The notes below the pieces were generated by a model, which worked only from the letters and a program-made list of their open reading frames with translations, was not told the origin of the DNA and ran no database searches. A DNA stretch of 64,000 nucleotides from Actinoplanes sp. TBRC 11911 (GTDB lineage: Bacteria; Actinomycetota; Actinomycetes; Mycobacteriales; Micromonosporaceae): assembly GCF_012933445.1 (NCBI RefSeq), contig NZ_JABBNC010000042.1, forward strand, positions 32,146 to 96,145. The letters are read 5' to 3'. Shown in pieces: positions 33,563 to 42,191 of this stretch (positions are counted from its first letter, which is position 1; the number at the start of each line of letters is the position of its first letter). The translations under genes and the position numbers were made by a program.

Positions 33563-35427
33563 GGGCACGGCCCGCCGGAACAGACGTCGACCACCTTTCC
33601 GGTGAGCAGGAACGTCGCCTTCTGCTGCTGCGCCTCGGGTTGCGCGCGCGGGAACTCGTGCGGATCGGTGCCGAACTCCGGCCCGCTGGGGGCGAGGTTC
33701 GTGGGCGGTGGCGCGAATGCCTGACCGCTGTTCCACACCACCAGCGCCGATCCACGATACGGATATTTCTGGATCTGTCTGATTCCCCAGAACGGCTGCG
33801 CCTCGTCGGACCAACCAGGCGCCAGGGCGGGAGTATGCAGCCGGGCCCCGATGGTCCGCGCCTGGACCTGTGCCGCCGCGGGGGACACCTGGTGGTCGCC
33901 GAAGGCCACGTGCATCAGCACTTGATGCACCGGAGTATGCGGCAACGGCGACGAGGTCAGGTGCTGCGCGTACCCGTTCGCCTCGCCGCGGTCCCACAGC
34001 ATCTGGATCAGCGCGAGAATCAGCTGCTGGTCGGTCTTGTCCGGATAGGACTGATCCATCAGCTGCTGGAACGGCGCGAAGTCGACGCTGCGCTGCAACA
34101 GCGTGCTGTAGTTCATGCCGGTCACACCCAGCACTGAGCGCGTCCAGTCCTGGGCGATCGCGGTCAGCGCCCCGCCGTTGATCCCGCCCTGGCTGTTGCC
34201 GTCGTAGTGCATCCCGCCGGCGCGATCCAGCAGGCTGCGCCCGTCCGCGTCCTGGAACGCCGGGTTCGCGGCGAACCCGCCCGGCGCGAGCATCACCCGC
34301 CCCAGGAACAGGAAGTTGAGGAAGCTCTGCTGCAACCGGTCGGGCACCGCCGGGAACGTGCTCAGATCGGTCCACGTCTGCGCGACGAACGGAATGTCCG
34401 CCGAGGACAGACCGATCCAGCTCGTGGCGCAGAACATGAAGTCGTACGCCTGGGACATGTCCTTGACGTTGCCCGCGTTGATCTCGGTGGGCGCGCCGAG
34501 CAGCCCGTGCCCGTAAAGCGAAAGGTGCGCCGGCCGGCTGGCACTGGCGCTGCGCGGGATGTTGCAGACGAAGTCGGCCGCGAGCGACCCACCCGGCGAC
34601 GTGGGCAGCGCACCGGGCGCGGATGATCCATAGTGGAGTCGTGACCCGGGACCGCCGTCCCCGGTGAGATAGCTGGGCACGGTCACGGTCCCGCGCACCT
34701 GCCGCGCGATACGGGCATCCTGCTCCGCGGTGAAAGACGTGACCTGGCTGACCGTGAACGCCGGTGCCCGCTTGCCCAGCCTCGCGAACGCGTCGTCGCG
34801 CATCCGCAGGACCCGCCCGGTGAGCCCGGCAGCGCTCGCCACGGTGAAGTCCCACGCGAGATACACCTCGCGTGTGTCGATCCTCGCCCGCCGCAGGTCG
34901 ACCGGCGAGTGCCCGCGGATCAACGTCCCGTGGTGGTCGCGCAAACCCCGCAGCACCACGACATAACGCGTCGCCTCGCGCAGCGCCACCGCCGGCCGGA
35001 CGATGAGCAGCGGCCGGCTCGTCGCGTGGGCGTCCAGCTCCGCCCAGTACGGCGTGCGCTCCCACGTGCGCGTGTTCAGCAGCACGATCGGCGCGTCCGG
35101 TGCCAGCGAGCGTCCGATGTCGGTGACCGGCGCGATGCCGCTGGCCACCGGATCGAGATCCGGGACCTGAGCCAGGATCGGCGTGCCCGGGCTGAAGCCG
35201 TCCTGCCGGTTCCACTCGGCCGGGTCGATGTGTTTGCCGGCCACATTGGCCGGCAGCGCGGAGGCCCCGAAACGCACCCGAAGCCCGGTGGGGCTGGTCC
35301 GGTCCGGCACCGTGAAGCGGTTGCTGGGGAACGGCAGGAGTCCCGCCTCGACGGGATGCGCGACGGCGACGGAGGGAACGGCGAGGATCAGGACGGAAAC
35401 AGCCAGAAGCGGGAGCCGACGACGCAC
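33559..35427 (-). CDS. Secreted alpha/beta-hydrolase-like protein
   Basis: 622 residues from GTG 35427 (GTG 35433 is two codons earlier; the GAGGA Shine-Dalgarno is correctly spaced only for 35427). A Sec signal peptide (RRRLPLLAVSVLILAVPSVAVAHP) starts the protein. A serine-hydrolase nucleophile elbow GNSQGG lies at about two-thirds, and FGDHQV, which may hold the acid or the His, comes later. The family resembles large uncharacterised secreted hydrolases of actinomycetes; substrate unknown. Convergent 4-bp overlap with the GNAT gene. Confidence 0.72.
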   Translation of the reverse strand: MRRRLPLLAVSVLILAVPSVAVAHPVEAGLLPFPSNRFTVPDRTSPTGLRVRFGASALPANVAGKHIDPAEWNRQDGFSPGTPILAQVPDLDPVASGIAPVTDIGRSLAPDAPIVLLNTRTWERTPYWAELDAHATSRPLLIVRPAVALREATRYVVVLRGLRDHHGTLIRGHSPVDLRRARIDTREVYLAWDFTVASAAGLTGRVLRMRDDAFARLGKRAPAFTVSQVTSFTAEQDARIARQVRGTVTVPSYLTGDGGPGSRLHYGSSAPGALPTSPGGSLAADFVCNIPRSASASRPAHLSLYGHGLLGAPTEINAGNVKDMSQAYDFMFCATSWIGLSSADIPFVAQTWTDLSTFPAVPDRLQQSFLNFLFLGRVMLAPGGFAANPAFQDADGRSLLDRAGGMHYDGNSQGGINGGALTAIAQDWTRSVLGVTGMNYSTLLQRSVDFAPFQQLMDQSYPDKTDQQLILALIQMLWDRGEANGYAQHLTSSPLPHTPVHQVLMHVAFGDHQVSPAAAQVQARTIGARLHTPALAPGWSDEAQPFWGIRQIQKYPYRGSALVVWNSGQAFAPPPTNLAPSGPEFGTDPHEFPRAQPEAQQQKATFLLTGKVVDVCSGGPCP

Positions 35428-35488
35428 GGGCACTCCTCGAAGCGGTGGCTATCTATGTCTACGCCGCTTCATTCTTGGGAGCAACCAC

Positions 35489-36439
35489 CTACGGGAGCTT
35501 CGCCTCGGACGGGTTCCGGTCGGGTCGCAGGCCACGCCACGACGAGTGCCGCAGCCGGCCGTCCTGGGTGAAGCTGCGGTACTCGACCTCGCCCACCACG
35601 CTCGGCGACACCCACGTCACCCCGCGCCCGTCGCGCCGCGGCACGTCGTCGGCAGCCGGCTCGGCCACGGCCAGCGGCGTCAACTGGTCCTGCAGCGCCC
35701 GCAGCGCCGAGTCGGTGAAGCCGGTGCCCACCCCACCGACGTACGAAAGCTTGCCTTTTCTGTACAAACCGACCAGCAGCGCGCCGATCGTGCCGGCCCG
35801 GCGACCCTCGCCCTCCTTGAACCCCAAGATCACCACTTCCTGCGTACGGATGAAGGGGGCTTTGATCCAGTCGGGCGACCGGCGTCCGGGGGAGTAGGGG
35901 GAGTCCAGCCGCTTGGCCACCACTCCCTCGAGGCCGCGCTTGCGTGACTCGGCGACCACCGGCCCGGCCTCGTCGAGCACGAACGACGGCGGCACCCGGA
36001 CGTCGGCCAGCGACTCCAGCCCGGCGCGGCGCTCACTGAACGGCGCCGCCAGCAGCGACGTGCCATCCAGGCCGAGCAGGTCGAACACGTTGTAGTGCAA
36101 CGGCGTACCGGAGATCAGCGCCACACTCGGCTCGTGCACGTTCATCCGGCGCTGCAAGCGGGCGAACGAGGGCCGCCCGTCGGCGTCCGGCGCGACGATC
36201 TCGCCGTCCAGGATCATGGTGCCCAGGCCGCGCATCGTGTCCGCGATGTCGGGATACGCGGCGGTGACGTCCCGCTCGTTGCGGCTCAGGATGCGCACGT
36301 CGTCGCCCTGCACGTAGACGACGGCCCGCACGCCATCCCATTTATACTCATATGCCCAGCCGCCGCCGCTGGGCAGCGTGCCGAGCGTGGCCAGCATCGG
36401 GGGCACCGGGTCGGGAAATCCCACCAAACCATTGGACAC
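35489..36439 (-). CDS. ATP-dependent DNA ligase, LigD ligase-domain type
   Basis: 316 residues from GTG 36439. Motif I EYKWDGVRA (Lys33 would carry the AMP), motif III-like ILDGEIVA, EGVVAKRLDSPY (motif IV) and WIKAPF (motif V) are all present. The C-terminal OB-fold ends with VGEVEYRSFTQDGRLRHSSWRGLRPD, exactly the pattern of LigD ligase modules. No polymerase, nuclease or Ku gene is adjacent, so it is a stand-alone ligase, as found in many actinomycetes with split NHEJ genes. Divergent from msrA with a 31-bp gap. Confidence 0.9.
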   Translation of the reverse strand: MSNGLVGFPDPVPPMLATLGTLPSGGGWAYEYKWDGVRAVVYVQGDDVRILSRNERDVTAAYPDIADTMRGLGTMILDGEIVAPDADGRPSFARLQRRMNVHEPSVALISGTPLHYNVFDLLGLDGTSLLAAPFSERRAGLESLADVRVPPSFVLDEAGPVVAESRKRGLEGVVAKRLDSPYSPGRRSPDWIKAPFIRTQEVVILGFKEGEGRRAGTIGALLVGLYRKGKLSYVGGVGTGFTDSALRALQDQLTPLAVAEPAADDVPRRDGRGVTWVSPSVVGEVEYRSFTQDGRLRHSSWRGLRPDRNPSEAKLP

Positions 36440-36470
36440 CCGCGCGAGGCACGGCAGGTAGCGTTGCGCT

Positions 36471-36986
36471 ATGAGCCAAACCGAGACCGCCATCCTGGCC
36501 GGCGGCTGCTTCTGGGGCATGCAGCAACTCATCCGCCGCCGCCCCGGCGTGATCAGCACACGTGTCGGCTACTCCGGCGGCGACGTCGCGAACGCCACCT
36601 ACTACCACCACGGCACGCATGCCGAAGCGATCGAGATCGTCTTCGACCCGTCGATCACCTCGTACCGGGAGATCTTAGAGTTCTTCTTCCAGATCCACGA
36701 CCCGACCACGCGCAACCGGCAGGGCAACGACGTGGGGCTGAGCTACCGGTCGGCGATCTTCTACACCAGCGACGAGCAGAAGCGGGTCGCCGAGGACACG
36801 ATCGCCGACGTCGAGGCCTCCGGTCTGTGGCCCGGCAAGGTGGTCACCGAGGTCGAGCCGGCCGGCCCGTTCTGGGAGGCCGAGCCCGAGCACCAGGACT
36901 ACCTGGAGCGCCTCCCCGACGGCTACACCTGCCACTTCCCCAGGCCGGGCTGGGTGCTGCCGAAGCGCGACGTCGCCACGGCCTGA
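36471..36986 (+). CDS. msrA: Peptide-methionine (S)-S-oxide reductase
   Basis: 171 residues. The catalytic motif GGCFWG has Cys13, followed by RVGYSGGDVANATYYHHGTHAEAIEIVFDP, which is diagnostic for MsrA. Repairs oxidised Met in proteins using thioredoxin in known relatives. Length is normal; no MsrB domain is fused. ATG 36471, 31 bp from the divergent ligase. Confidence 0.97.
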   Translation: MSQTETAILAGGCFWGMQQLIRRRPGVISTRVGYSGGDVANATYYHHGTHAEAIEIVFDPSITSYREILEFFFQIHDPTTRNRQGNDVGLSYRSAIFYTSDEQKRVAEDTIADVEASGLWPGKVVTEVEPAGPFWEAEPEHQDYLERLPDGYTCHFPRPGWVLPKRDVATA

Positions 36987-37024
36987 GATTCTTTCCCCCG
37001 TACGCCGGTGCACCCGCACCAGGA

Positions 37025-37366
37025 TCAGTCCTGCGTGCGGCGTGCCCCGAAGTACGGCACGGCGAGCGCCCCGGTGATCCACGACCGGAGGTAGCCGACC
37101 TGCCGCGCCCGCCTCGAATGGCCGAGCAGCACGATGACCCCGTCGAACCGGCATCCGGCGCCGTCCGGGACGAGCCGGCCCCGCAACACCGGCGGCGGCA
37201 GGTCCCGCGAGTTCGGGGTCGGCGCGGTGCTGCGCAGCCGGATCGTCGCGCGCTGCGGGGACGCCTCGGTCACGGCGGCACCGAGCCAGCGGACGGCCTC
37301 CGGAAACGGAATCGGCGAACGGACACTGACCCGCTCACCAACCAGTTTGTCCCACCACGCGGGCAC
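37025..37366 (-). CDS. Hypothetical protein, membrane-less paralogue of 37368-37892
   Basis: 113 residues from GTG 37366, one base after the upstream stop. Its first ~75 residues align with the neighbour (SVRSPIPFPEAVRWLG versus SIRSPRPFDEVVRRLG; PVLRGRLVPDGAGCRFDGVI versus a matching segment with an eight-residue insert) and its end (YLRSWITGAL) matches the neighbour's YLRSRITALM. The two membrane segments between those blocks are absent. Looks like a tandem duplicate with an in-frame internal deletion. Function unknown. Confidence 0.6.
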   Translation of the reverse strand: MPAWWDKLVGERVSVRSPIPFPEAVRWLGAAVTEASPQRATIRLRSTAPTPNSRDLPPPVLRGRLVPDGAGCRFDGVIVLLGHSRRARQVGYLRSWITGALAVPYFGARRTQD

Positions 37367-37367
37367 G

Positions 37368-37892
37368 TCAATCCACCTCCATCAGCGCGGTGATCCGGGA
37401 GCGCAGGTAGGCGGTTTGTCCCCTGCGCCGCCGGTAACTGTAGGCGACGCAAGCGGGCAGGATCAGGGCGATGGCCGTTGCCGCGGTGGCCAGACCGACG
37501 CTGTCGAGCGCGTCCCGCCCGTGCCCACTGACCGCGTAGTTAACGGCGGATACCGCCATGATCCCGACGGCCAGCGCGATGGCGCCGAGCCAGATCAGCC
37601 AGAGGGCGCGCTGCTCCGGCTCGCAGCCGATCACACCGTCCAGTCTGCACCCGCGGCTGTCGCCGTCGCTGCCCGCCCGATCGGGGACGAGCCGGCCGCG
37701 CAGGACCGGTGACCACACGGCGGCCACTTTCCGCGCAGCGGGGCGCAGCCGGATCACCGCGCGGTCCGGGGCTCTCGCGATCACCGTGCCGCTGCCCAGC
37801 CGGCGAACGACCTCATCGAACGGTCGCGGCGAACGGATGCTGACCGGCTCGACCGACCAGGCTGCCCGCAGCGTCTCCAGCCACACGCGCAC
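37368..37892 (-). CDS. Hypothetical two-TM membrane protein
   Basis: 174 residues from GTG 37892. A ~95-residue soluble beta-rich N-terminal domain (VSIRSPRPFDEVVRRLG, VIRLRPAARKV) precedes two membrane segments (WLIWLGAIALAVGIMAVSAV and LATAATAIALILPACVAY) and a short basic tail. No named family. Probably cotranscribed with the shorter paralogue downstream. Confidence 0.6.
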   Translation of the reverse strand: MRVWLETLRAAWSVEPVSIRSPRPFDEVVRRLGSGTVIARAPDRAVIRLRPAARKVAAVWSPVLRGRLVPDRAGSDGDSRGCRLDGVIGCEPEQRALWLIWLGAIALAVGIMAVSAVNYAVSGHGRDALDSVGLATAATAIALILPACVAYSYRRRRGQTAYLRSRITALMEVD

Positions 37893-37928
37893 CAGCGAAG
37901 TATGCGCCTGCTTGACTACAGTCCAGTC

Positions 37929-38603
37929 ATGGAGCTCGATTACCTGGCGCTTCTCCGCAGCGAACTGACCACCTTTCAGGACTGTCTGAGCGACGACCTC
38001 TCGGTGCCGATCGAGCATTGTGGCGACTGGGACCTGCGTGACCTGGCCGAACACCTCGGGCGGGGCAACCTGTGGGCGGCCACCGCGGTTCGTGAGCGGC
38101 GCGGTGACTACGAAGCGCCGCTCGCGCCGGACGACATCGCGCCCTGGTTCGCCGACACGGTTCGCGTCCTGACCAGCACCCTGGAGATCGACCCCGGGAC
38201 CGAGGCCTGGACGTTCGCGCCGCCGCGCACCGTCGCGTTCTGGCGCCGGCGGCGGTGCCTGGAGACGCTCATCCACCGCTGGGACGCCCAGCACGCGCTG
38301 GTCCGGCCCGCCGAGCTGGATGCCACGTTGTGCGGCGACGGGATCGCCGAGGTCATCGAGGTCTTCGTGCCGCGCCAGGTGAAGAAGGGTCGCGCCACCC
38401 CGCCCGCGGCGGCGGTCCGGTTCACCGCCACCGACCTCGGGGACTCCTGGGTGCTCGGGCCGGGCGAGCCGGTCGCCGAGCTGACCGGCACTGCGGCCGA
38501 CCTGCTGCTGGCGCTGTGGGGTCGCCGCCCGATGCCGTGGGCGACGCTGAACGGCGACCACGACGCCGCCCGTGCCGCGCTGCGCGGGCCGCTGGTGTCC
38601 TGA
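37929..38603 (+). CDS. Maleylpyruvate isomerase family mycothiol-dependent (DinB-like) protein
   Basis: 224 residues from ATG 37929. Typical MDMPI layout: N-terminal four-helix bundle with DWDLRDLAEHLGRGNLWAA (first metal-ligand His) and the later LETLIHRWDAQHAL segment (two further His), then the C-terminal domain ending in LTGTAADLLLALWGR. The family uses mycothiol and a divalent metal; individual substrates are mostly unknown. The IS607-type element begins within ~70 bp after its stop. Confidence 0.85.
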   Translation: MELDYLALLRSELTTFQDCLSDDLSVPIEHCGDWDLRDLAEHLGRGNLWAATAVRERRGDYEAPLAPDDIAPWFADTVRVLTSTLEIDPGTEAWTFAPPRTVAFWRRRRCLETLIHRWDAQHALVRPAELDATLCGDGIAEVIEVFVPRQVKKGRATPPAAAVRFTATDLGDSWVLGPGEPVAELTGTAADLLLALWGRRPMPWATLNGDHDAARAALRGPLVS

Positions 38604-38670
38604 TCGGAGAGTAGCAACTGCTGGCATGTTGGTTGTCATTAGTGCTCATTAGTCGGCTATAGTCGGCATT

Positions 38671-39252
38671 GTGAACTTGAAGGAGTGGGCGGCGACCACG
38701 GGAGTCTCGTATGCGACGGCACGTCGGCGTTACGAGTCCGGGACATTGCCTGTTCCCGCTTACCGCCTTGGTCGCTTGATCATGGTGGGGGAGCCGGTCA
38801 CCGGTGTGACCACCGGCGGCGGGCAGACTGTGGTGTATGCCCGGGTGTCATCGACCGATCAGAGGCTGGACCTGGATCGGCAGGTCGCCCGGGTCACCAT
38901 GTGGGCCACCGGCCAGAAGCTCGGCGTGGACCGGGTGGTGACCGAGGTCGGGTCCGCACTGAACGGTGATCGGAAGAAGTTGCTCGCGTTGCTGGGGGAC
39001 CCGGCGGTGTCGACGATCGTGGTCGAGCACCGGGACCGGTTTGCCCGGTTCGGCGCCGAGTATGTCGAGGCGGCGCTGACCGCGCAGGGGCGCCGTCTGC
39101 TGGTGGTCGATGCGGCCGAATTCGATGACGACCTGGTCCGTGACGTGACCGAGATCCTGACCTCGTTGTGTGCCCGCCTCTACGGCCGCCGCGGCGCTGC
39201 GAAGCGTGTCCGCCGGGCCGTCGAGGCCGTCACCGAGAGCGCCCCGGCGTGA
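38671..39252 (+). CDS. tnpA: IS607 family serine recombinase TnpA
   Basis: 193 residues. N-terminal MerR-like helix-turn-helix (LKEWAATTGVSYATARRRYESGTLP) binds the element ends. The resolvase domain begins VVYARVSSTDQRLDLDRQ with the nucleophilic Ser at 60/61, and IVVEHRDRFARFGAEYVEAAL carries the conserved Arg pair. The DNA-binding domain being N-terminal is specific to IS607-type recombinases. Its TGA overlaps the GTG of tnpB. Confidence 0.93.
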   Translation: MNLKEWAATTGVSYATARRRYESGTLPVPAYRLGRLIMVGEPVTGVTTGGGQTVVYARVSSTDQRLDLDRQVARVTMWATGQKLGVDRVVTEVGSALNGDRKKLLALLGDPAVSTIVVEHRDRFARFGAEYVEAALTAQGRRLLVVDAAEFDDDLVRDVTEILTSLCARLYGRRGAAKRVRRAVEAVTESAPA

Positions 39253-40628
39253 AGACGATCCAGGCGTACCGGTTCGCCCTCGACCTGAATCCGCGCCAGG
39301 AACGCGAGGTCCTGGCGCATGCCGGGGCGGCCCGCGTCGCGCATAACTGGGCGCTCGCGAAGGTCAAGGCCGTGATGGAGCAGCGGACTGCGGAACGCTC
39401 CTATGGTGTGCCCGAGCAGTTGCTGACGCCGTCTCTGTCCTGGTCGCTCGCAGGCCTGCGTAAGGCATGGAACACCGCGAAGCCCGAGGTCGCGCCGTGG
39501 TGGGGCGAGGTGTCGAAGGAGGCGTTCAATACGGGTTTGGACGCCCTGGCGCGCGGGTTGAAGAACTGGGCCGACTCCCGCACCGGTAAACGCGCCGGAC
39601 GCCGGGTCGGGTTTCCCCGGTTCAAGTCGCGTCGCCGCAGCACCGCTTCGGTGAGGTTTACGACCGGAGCGATCCGGGTCGAACCCGATCGCATGCATGT
39701 GGTGCTGCCCCGGCTGGGCCGGTTGAAGCTGCACGAGTCGGCCCGCAAACTGGCCCGTCGTCTCGACAACGCGACCGCGCGGATCATGTCCGCCACGGTG
39801 CGGCGTGACGCAGCACGGTGGCATGTGTCGTTCACCGTCGAGGTCGAGCGCGCGCAGCTGAGCCCGGCACGGCCGGGCTCGATCGTCGGTGTCGACGTCG
39901 GGATCAAACATCTCGCGGTGCTGTCCACCGGGGAACTGGTCGCCAACCCGCGTCACTTGATCACCGCCCTGCAGCGGATGCGGATGCTCGCCCGGGCGCT
40001 GTCGCGTAAGAGCGGCCCGGACCGGCGAACCGGCCGGCGTCCGTCGAAACGGTGGCAACGGGCGGCGGCCCGACTCGGGCGCGCGCACGCCCACGTGAGC
40101 AACCTGCGCCGTGACGACCTGCACAAACTCACCACCCGCCTCGCGGCCGAACACGGCACCGTCGTGGTCGAAGACCTCAACGTCACCGGCATGCTCGCCA
40201 ACCGGAAACTGGCACGCCACATCGCCGACGCCGGCTTCGCCGAGATCCGCCGCCAACTGGCGTACAAGACCGGATGGAACGGCGGCCGGCTACTCGTCGC
40301 CGACCGCTGGTACCCGTCCTCGAAAACCTGCTCAGCATGTGGCGCGGTGAAAACCAAACTCGCCCTCAACGAGCGTGTGTACCACTGTCAGGCGTGCGGC
40401 TTGGTCATCGACCGCGACCTCAACGCCGCACTCAACCTGGCCACACTCGCGGCCGAGTTCGACACCGCCGGGAGTGGCTCGGTGGCTGGACGTGGAGCCG
40501 ACCAGAAGACCCGCGTACGCGGGCAGGTGGCCGTGAAGCGTCAACCCGGCACGGCACCAGCCGGTCAGACCGGGACCGCCCCACCGCAAGGCGGGACTGC
40601 GAATCATGCTCTCACCAGAGAGCACTGA
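39249..40628 (+). CDS. tnpB: TnpB, RNA-guided nuclease of IS607-type element
   Basis: 459 residues from GTG 39249. RuvC-I Asp216 in SIVGVDVGIKHLAVL, RuvC-II Glu308 in VVVEDLNVTGM, RuvC-III in VIDRDLNAALN (Asp388/390), and a four-Cys zinc finger (Cys361, 364, 380, 383) between the last two: all elements of an active TnpB. The N-terminus (QAYRFALDLNPRQEREVLAHAGAARVAHNWAL) matches the wedge/REC start. The extra ~60-residue Gly/Thr/Arg-rich tail is probably a consequence of overlap with the omegaRNA. Characterised TnpBs cut DNA guided by RNA from the element's right end. Confidence 0.95.
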   Translation: MKTIQAYRFALDLNPRQEREVLAHAGAARVAHNWALAKVKAVMEQRTAERSYGVPEQLLTPSLSWSLAGLRKAWNTAKPEVAPWWGEVSKEAFNTGLDALARGLKNWADSRTGKRAGRRVGFPRFKSRRRSTASVRFTTGAIRVEPDRMHVVLPRLGRLKLHESARKLARRLDNATARIMSATVRRDAARWHVSFTVEVERAQLSPARPGSIVGVDVGIKHLAVLSTGELVANPRHLITALQRMRMLARALSRKSGPDRRTGRRPSKRWQRAAARLGRAHAHVSNLRRDDLHKLTTRLAAEHGTVVVEDLNVTGMLANRKLARHIADAGFAEIRRQLAYKTGWNGGRLLVADRWYPSSKTCSACGAVKTKLALNERVYHCQACGLVIDRDLNAALNLATLAAEFDTAGSGSVAGRGADQKTRVRGQVAVKRQPGTAPAGQTGTAPPQGGTANHALTREH

Positions 40629-40650
40629 AAGGTAACGGTAGTGGCACCAC
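40561..40650 (+). ncRNA. Candidate omegaRNA (reRNA) scaffold at the end of tnpB
   Basis: Three consecutive stem-loops lie over the 3' end of tnpB: CCGGTC/GACCGG at 40561-40573, CCGCC/GGCGG at 40576-40594, and TGCTCTC (40607-40613) with GAGAGCA (40618-40624) around an ACCA loop. The last contains the tnpB stop codon. TnpB guide RNAs are known to be processed from just this position, ending at the element border, with the guide read from flanking DNA. The true 5' end probably lies further upstream inside tnpB; the 3' border is not set. Confidence 0.6.
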
Positions 40651-40774
40651 TGACTCGGCGGCGCCCCGGCGCCGGCCGGAGTCCCGGTCGCGGCCGCGTG
40701 CCCCTGCCACGCCCGGACCTGAGACGTGCGTTACATACGGTGAACCTTCGGCCGTAACGGTCGTCACGGGTGGC

Positions 40775-41260
40775 GTGGGCTCACACCTGGTGACCCGGCC
40801 GTGGCATGCCGGCGATCTCCAAAGACTCCGATCGGCGGAGTCGCTGTTCTCGACGGGGACGCTGTCCCGGCGCTTTCACACCGGTACCCGCTCGCTGCCA
40901 CCGTCCTACGTGAAAAGCCTGATGCGGCCGTCGCTGCGGCAGTCCGCGGTCCACCGCGGACAGATCGTCGGGCTGGCCGAGTGCGTCCGGCCGCCCGGCG
41001 GCGGGCCGCCCGACATGGCCATCATGATCGCGGACGAGTGGCAGGGGCGGGGCGTCGGCCGGCGCCTGGTCCTCGGCCTCGTCCGGCGGTGCATCGACGC
41101 GGGCGTGCGGCACATCGAGGCGGAGACCGAGGCGGAGAACGCGGCGGCCCTGGCGCTGGTGCGGTCGGTGACCCGTCCGGGCGTACTGCCGGGATGCTGG
41201 CTCGTCCAAAGTTCGTCGATGGCCGCGTACCGGCACCTGGTCTTCACCTACTGCGGCTGA
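40775..41260 (+). CDS. GNAT family N-acetyltransferase
   Basis: 161 residues from GTG 40775 (GTG 40790 is an alternative). Begins VTRPWHAGDLQRLRSAESLFSTGTLSRRF, matching the first strand and helix of protein-acetylase-like GNATs. The acetyl-CoA loop is DEWQGRGVGRRLVLGLVRRC, followed by AETEAENAAALALVRS. Substrate unknown. It begins shortly after the IS607-type element; upstream control sequence may therefore derive from the element. Convergent with the MarR gene with no gap. Confidence 0.78.
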   Translation: MGSHLVTRPWHAGDLQRLRSAESLFSTGTLSRRFHTGTRSLPPSYVKSLMRPSLRQSAVHRGQIVGLAECVRPPGGGPPDMAIMIADEWQGRGVGRRLVLGLVRRCIDAGVRHIEAETEAENAAALALVRSVTRPGVLPGCWLVQSSSMAAYRHLVFTYCG

Positions 41261-41713
41261 TCAGGCCTTGAGGGTGGGCAGCACCTTCGCCAGGATCGCC
41301 CGGAGCTGCTCGTTCTCGTCGGGGGAGAGGTGGTCGAAGAGGAGCCGGCGCACCTCGGCGACGTGCCCGGGAGCGGCCGCCGCGACCGCCGCCATCCCCT
41401 CGTCGGTGAGCCGGGCGGTCTGGCCGCGCTTGTCCGACGCGCACGCCTCCCGCCGCAGCCAGCCACGCTCCTCCAGCGTCGCGGCCGCGTGCGAGAGGCG
41501 GCTCGTGGTGGTCCCGGTGTTCTTGGCCAGCTCGGTCATCCGCATCGAGCGATCAGGCTGCTCACTCAGGATCGCCATGATCATGTAGTACGCGTGCGGA
41601 ATGCCGGCCTCGTCCCGGAGCTGGCGGTCGAGGGCCGTCGGGAGCAGCATGAACAGTTGCACCACGTGATGCCACGTCGTGAGCTCGTCCTCCTCCAGCC
41701 AGTTCGGTTCCAT
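41261..41713 (-). CDS. MarR family transcriptional regulator
   Basis: 150 residues. Winged helix: MTELAKNTGTTTSRLSHAAATLEERGWLRREACASDKRGQTARLTDEGM contains the recognition helix and the D-x-R wing diagnostic for MarR. It is the last gene of a three-gene operon (ribA-deaminase-marR), starting one base after the deaminase stop. The paired TTGAA-type sites at 42882-42933, upstream of the operon, are its likely operators. Confidence 0.92.
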   Translation of the reverse strand: MEPNWLEEDELTTWHHVVQLFMLLPTALDRQLRDEAGIPHAYYMIMAILSEQPDRSMRMTELAKNTGTTTSRLSHAAATLEERGWLRREACASDKRGQTARLTDEGMAAVAAAAPGHVAEVRRLLFDHLSPDENEQLRAILAKVLPTLKA

Positions 41714-41714
41714 G

Positions 41715-42191
41715 TCAGGCGGCGTCCGCGGTGGGGGCCGGGGCGAGCAGGTGGCCGTTGATCGTGGCGACCAGGCGTCCCAGCTCGGGCATCTCGACCA
41801 CCTCGACGCCGGCCGCGGTCAGGTCCTCGACCCCGTGGCAGTCGGCGAACACCGACGGTTCCCGCAGCGCGAGCACGACCCGGCCGATGCCCGCCGCGAC
41901 GATCAGCTCGGTGCAGGTGTCCGGCCGCGACTTGCGCATCGTGCAGGGCTCCAGCGAGGTGTAGATGGTGGCGCCGGACAGGTCGAGGTCACGGCCGGCG
42001 AGTTTGGCTAACGCGGCCTCCTCGGCGTGATTGTGCAGGTCTCCCTCGGCGGTGTAGCCGGTCGCGAGCACGTTGTCGTTCGCGTCGGTGATCACCGCCC
42101 CGACCGCGTAGTGCGAGTCGGCGGGCGGCGAGAGCCGGGAGAGCTCGATGGCCGCCTTCAGCCGCCTGCGGTCGATTTCCTTTGTGTTCAT
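41715..42191 (-). CDS. Cytidine/deoxycytidylate-type deaminase (RibD N-domain-like)
   Basis: 158 residues. Zinc site HAE (His55, Glu57) and PC(x9)C (Cys83, Cys93) in YTSLEPCTMRKSRPDTC fit the RibD-like pyrimidine deaminase group. Overlaps the ribA stop by 4 bp (ATGA). Together with GTP cyclohydrolase II it could produce and deaminate the pyrimidine intermediate of riboflavin- or deazaflavin-like compounds; no reductase domain is fused. Confidence 0.85.
   Translation of the reverse strand: MNTKEIDRRRLKAAIELSRLSPPADSHYAVGAVITDANDNVLATGYTAEGDLHNHAEEAALAKLAGRDLDLSGATIYTSLEPCTMRKSRPDTCTELIVAAGIGRVVLALREPSVFADCHGVEDLTAAGVEVVEMPELGRLVATINGHLLAPAPTADAA

Larger units (their letters stand above)
38620..40650 (+). 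mobile_element. IS607-type insertion sequence (boundaries approximate)
   Basis: Two coupled genes, a MerR-headed serine recombinase and TnpB, define the IS607 family. Upstream of tnpA is a short repeat (AGTCGGCTATAGTCGGC at 38651-38667), possibly a recombinase site; downstream of tnpB three stem-loops end at 40624. IS607 elements lack terminal inverted repeats and target duplications, so exact ends cannot be set by eye. Both genes are full length with catalytic residues, so the element could be active. It sits between complete genes and appears not to have broken one. Confidence 0.8.
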
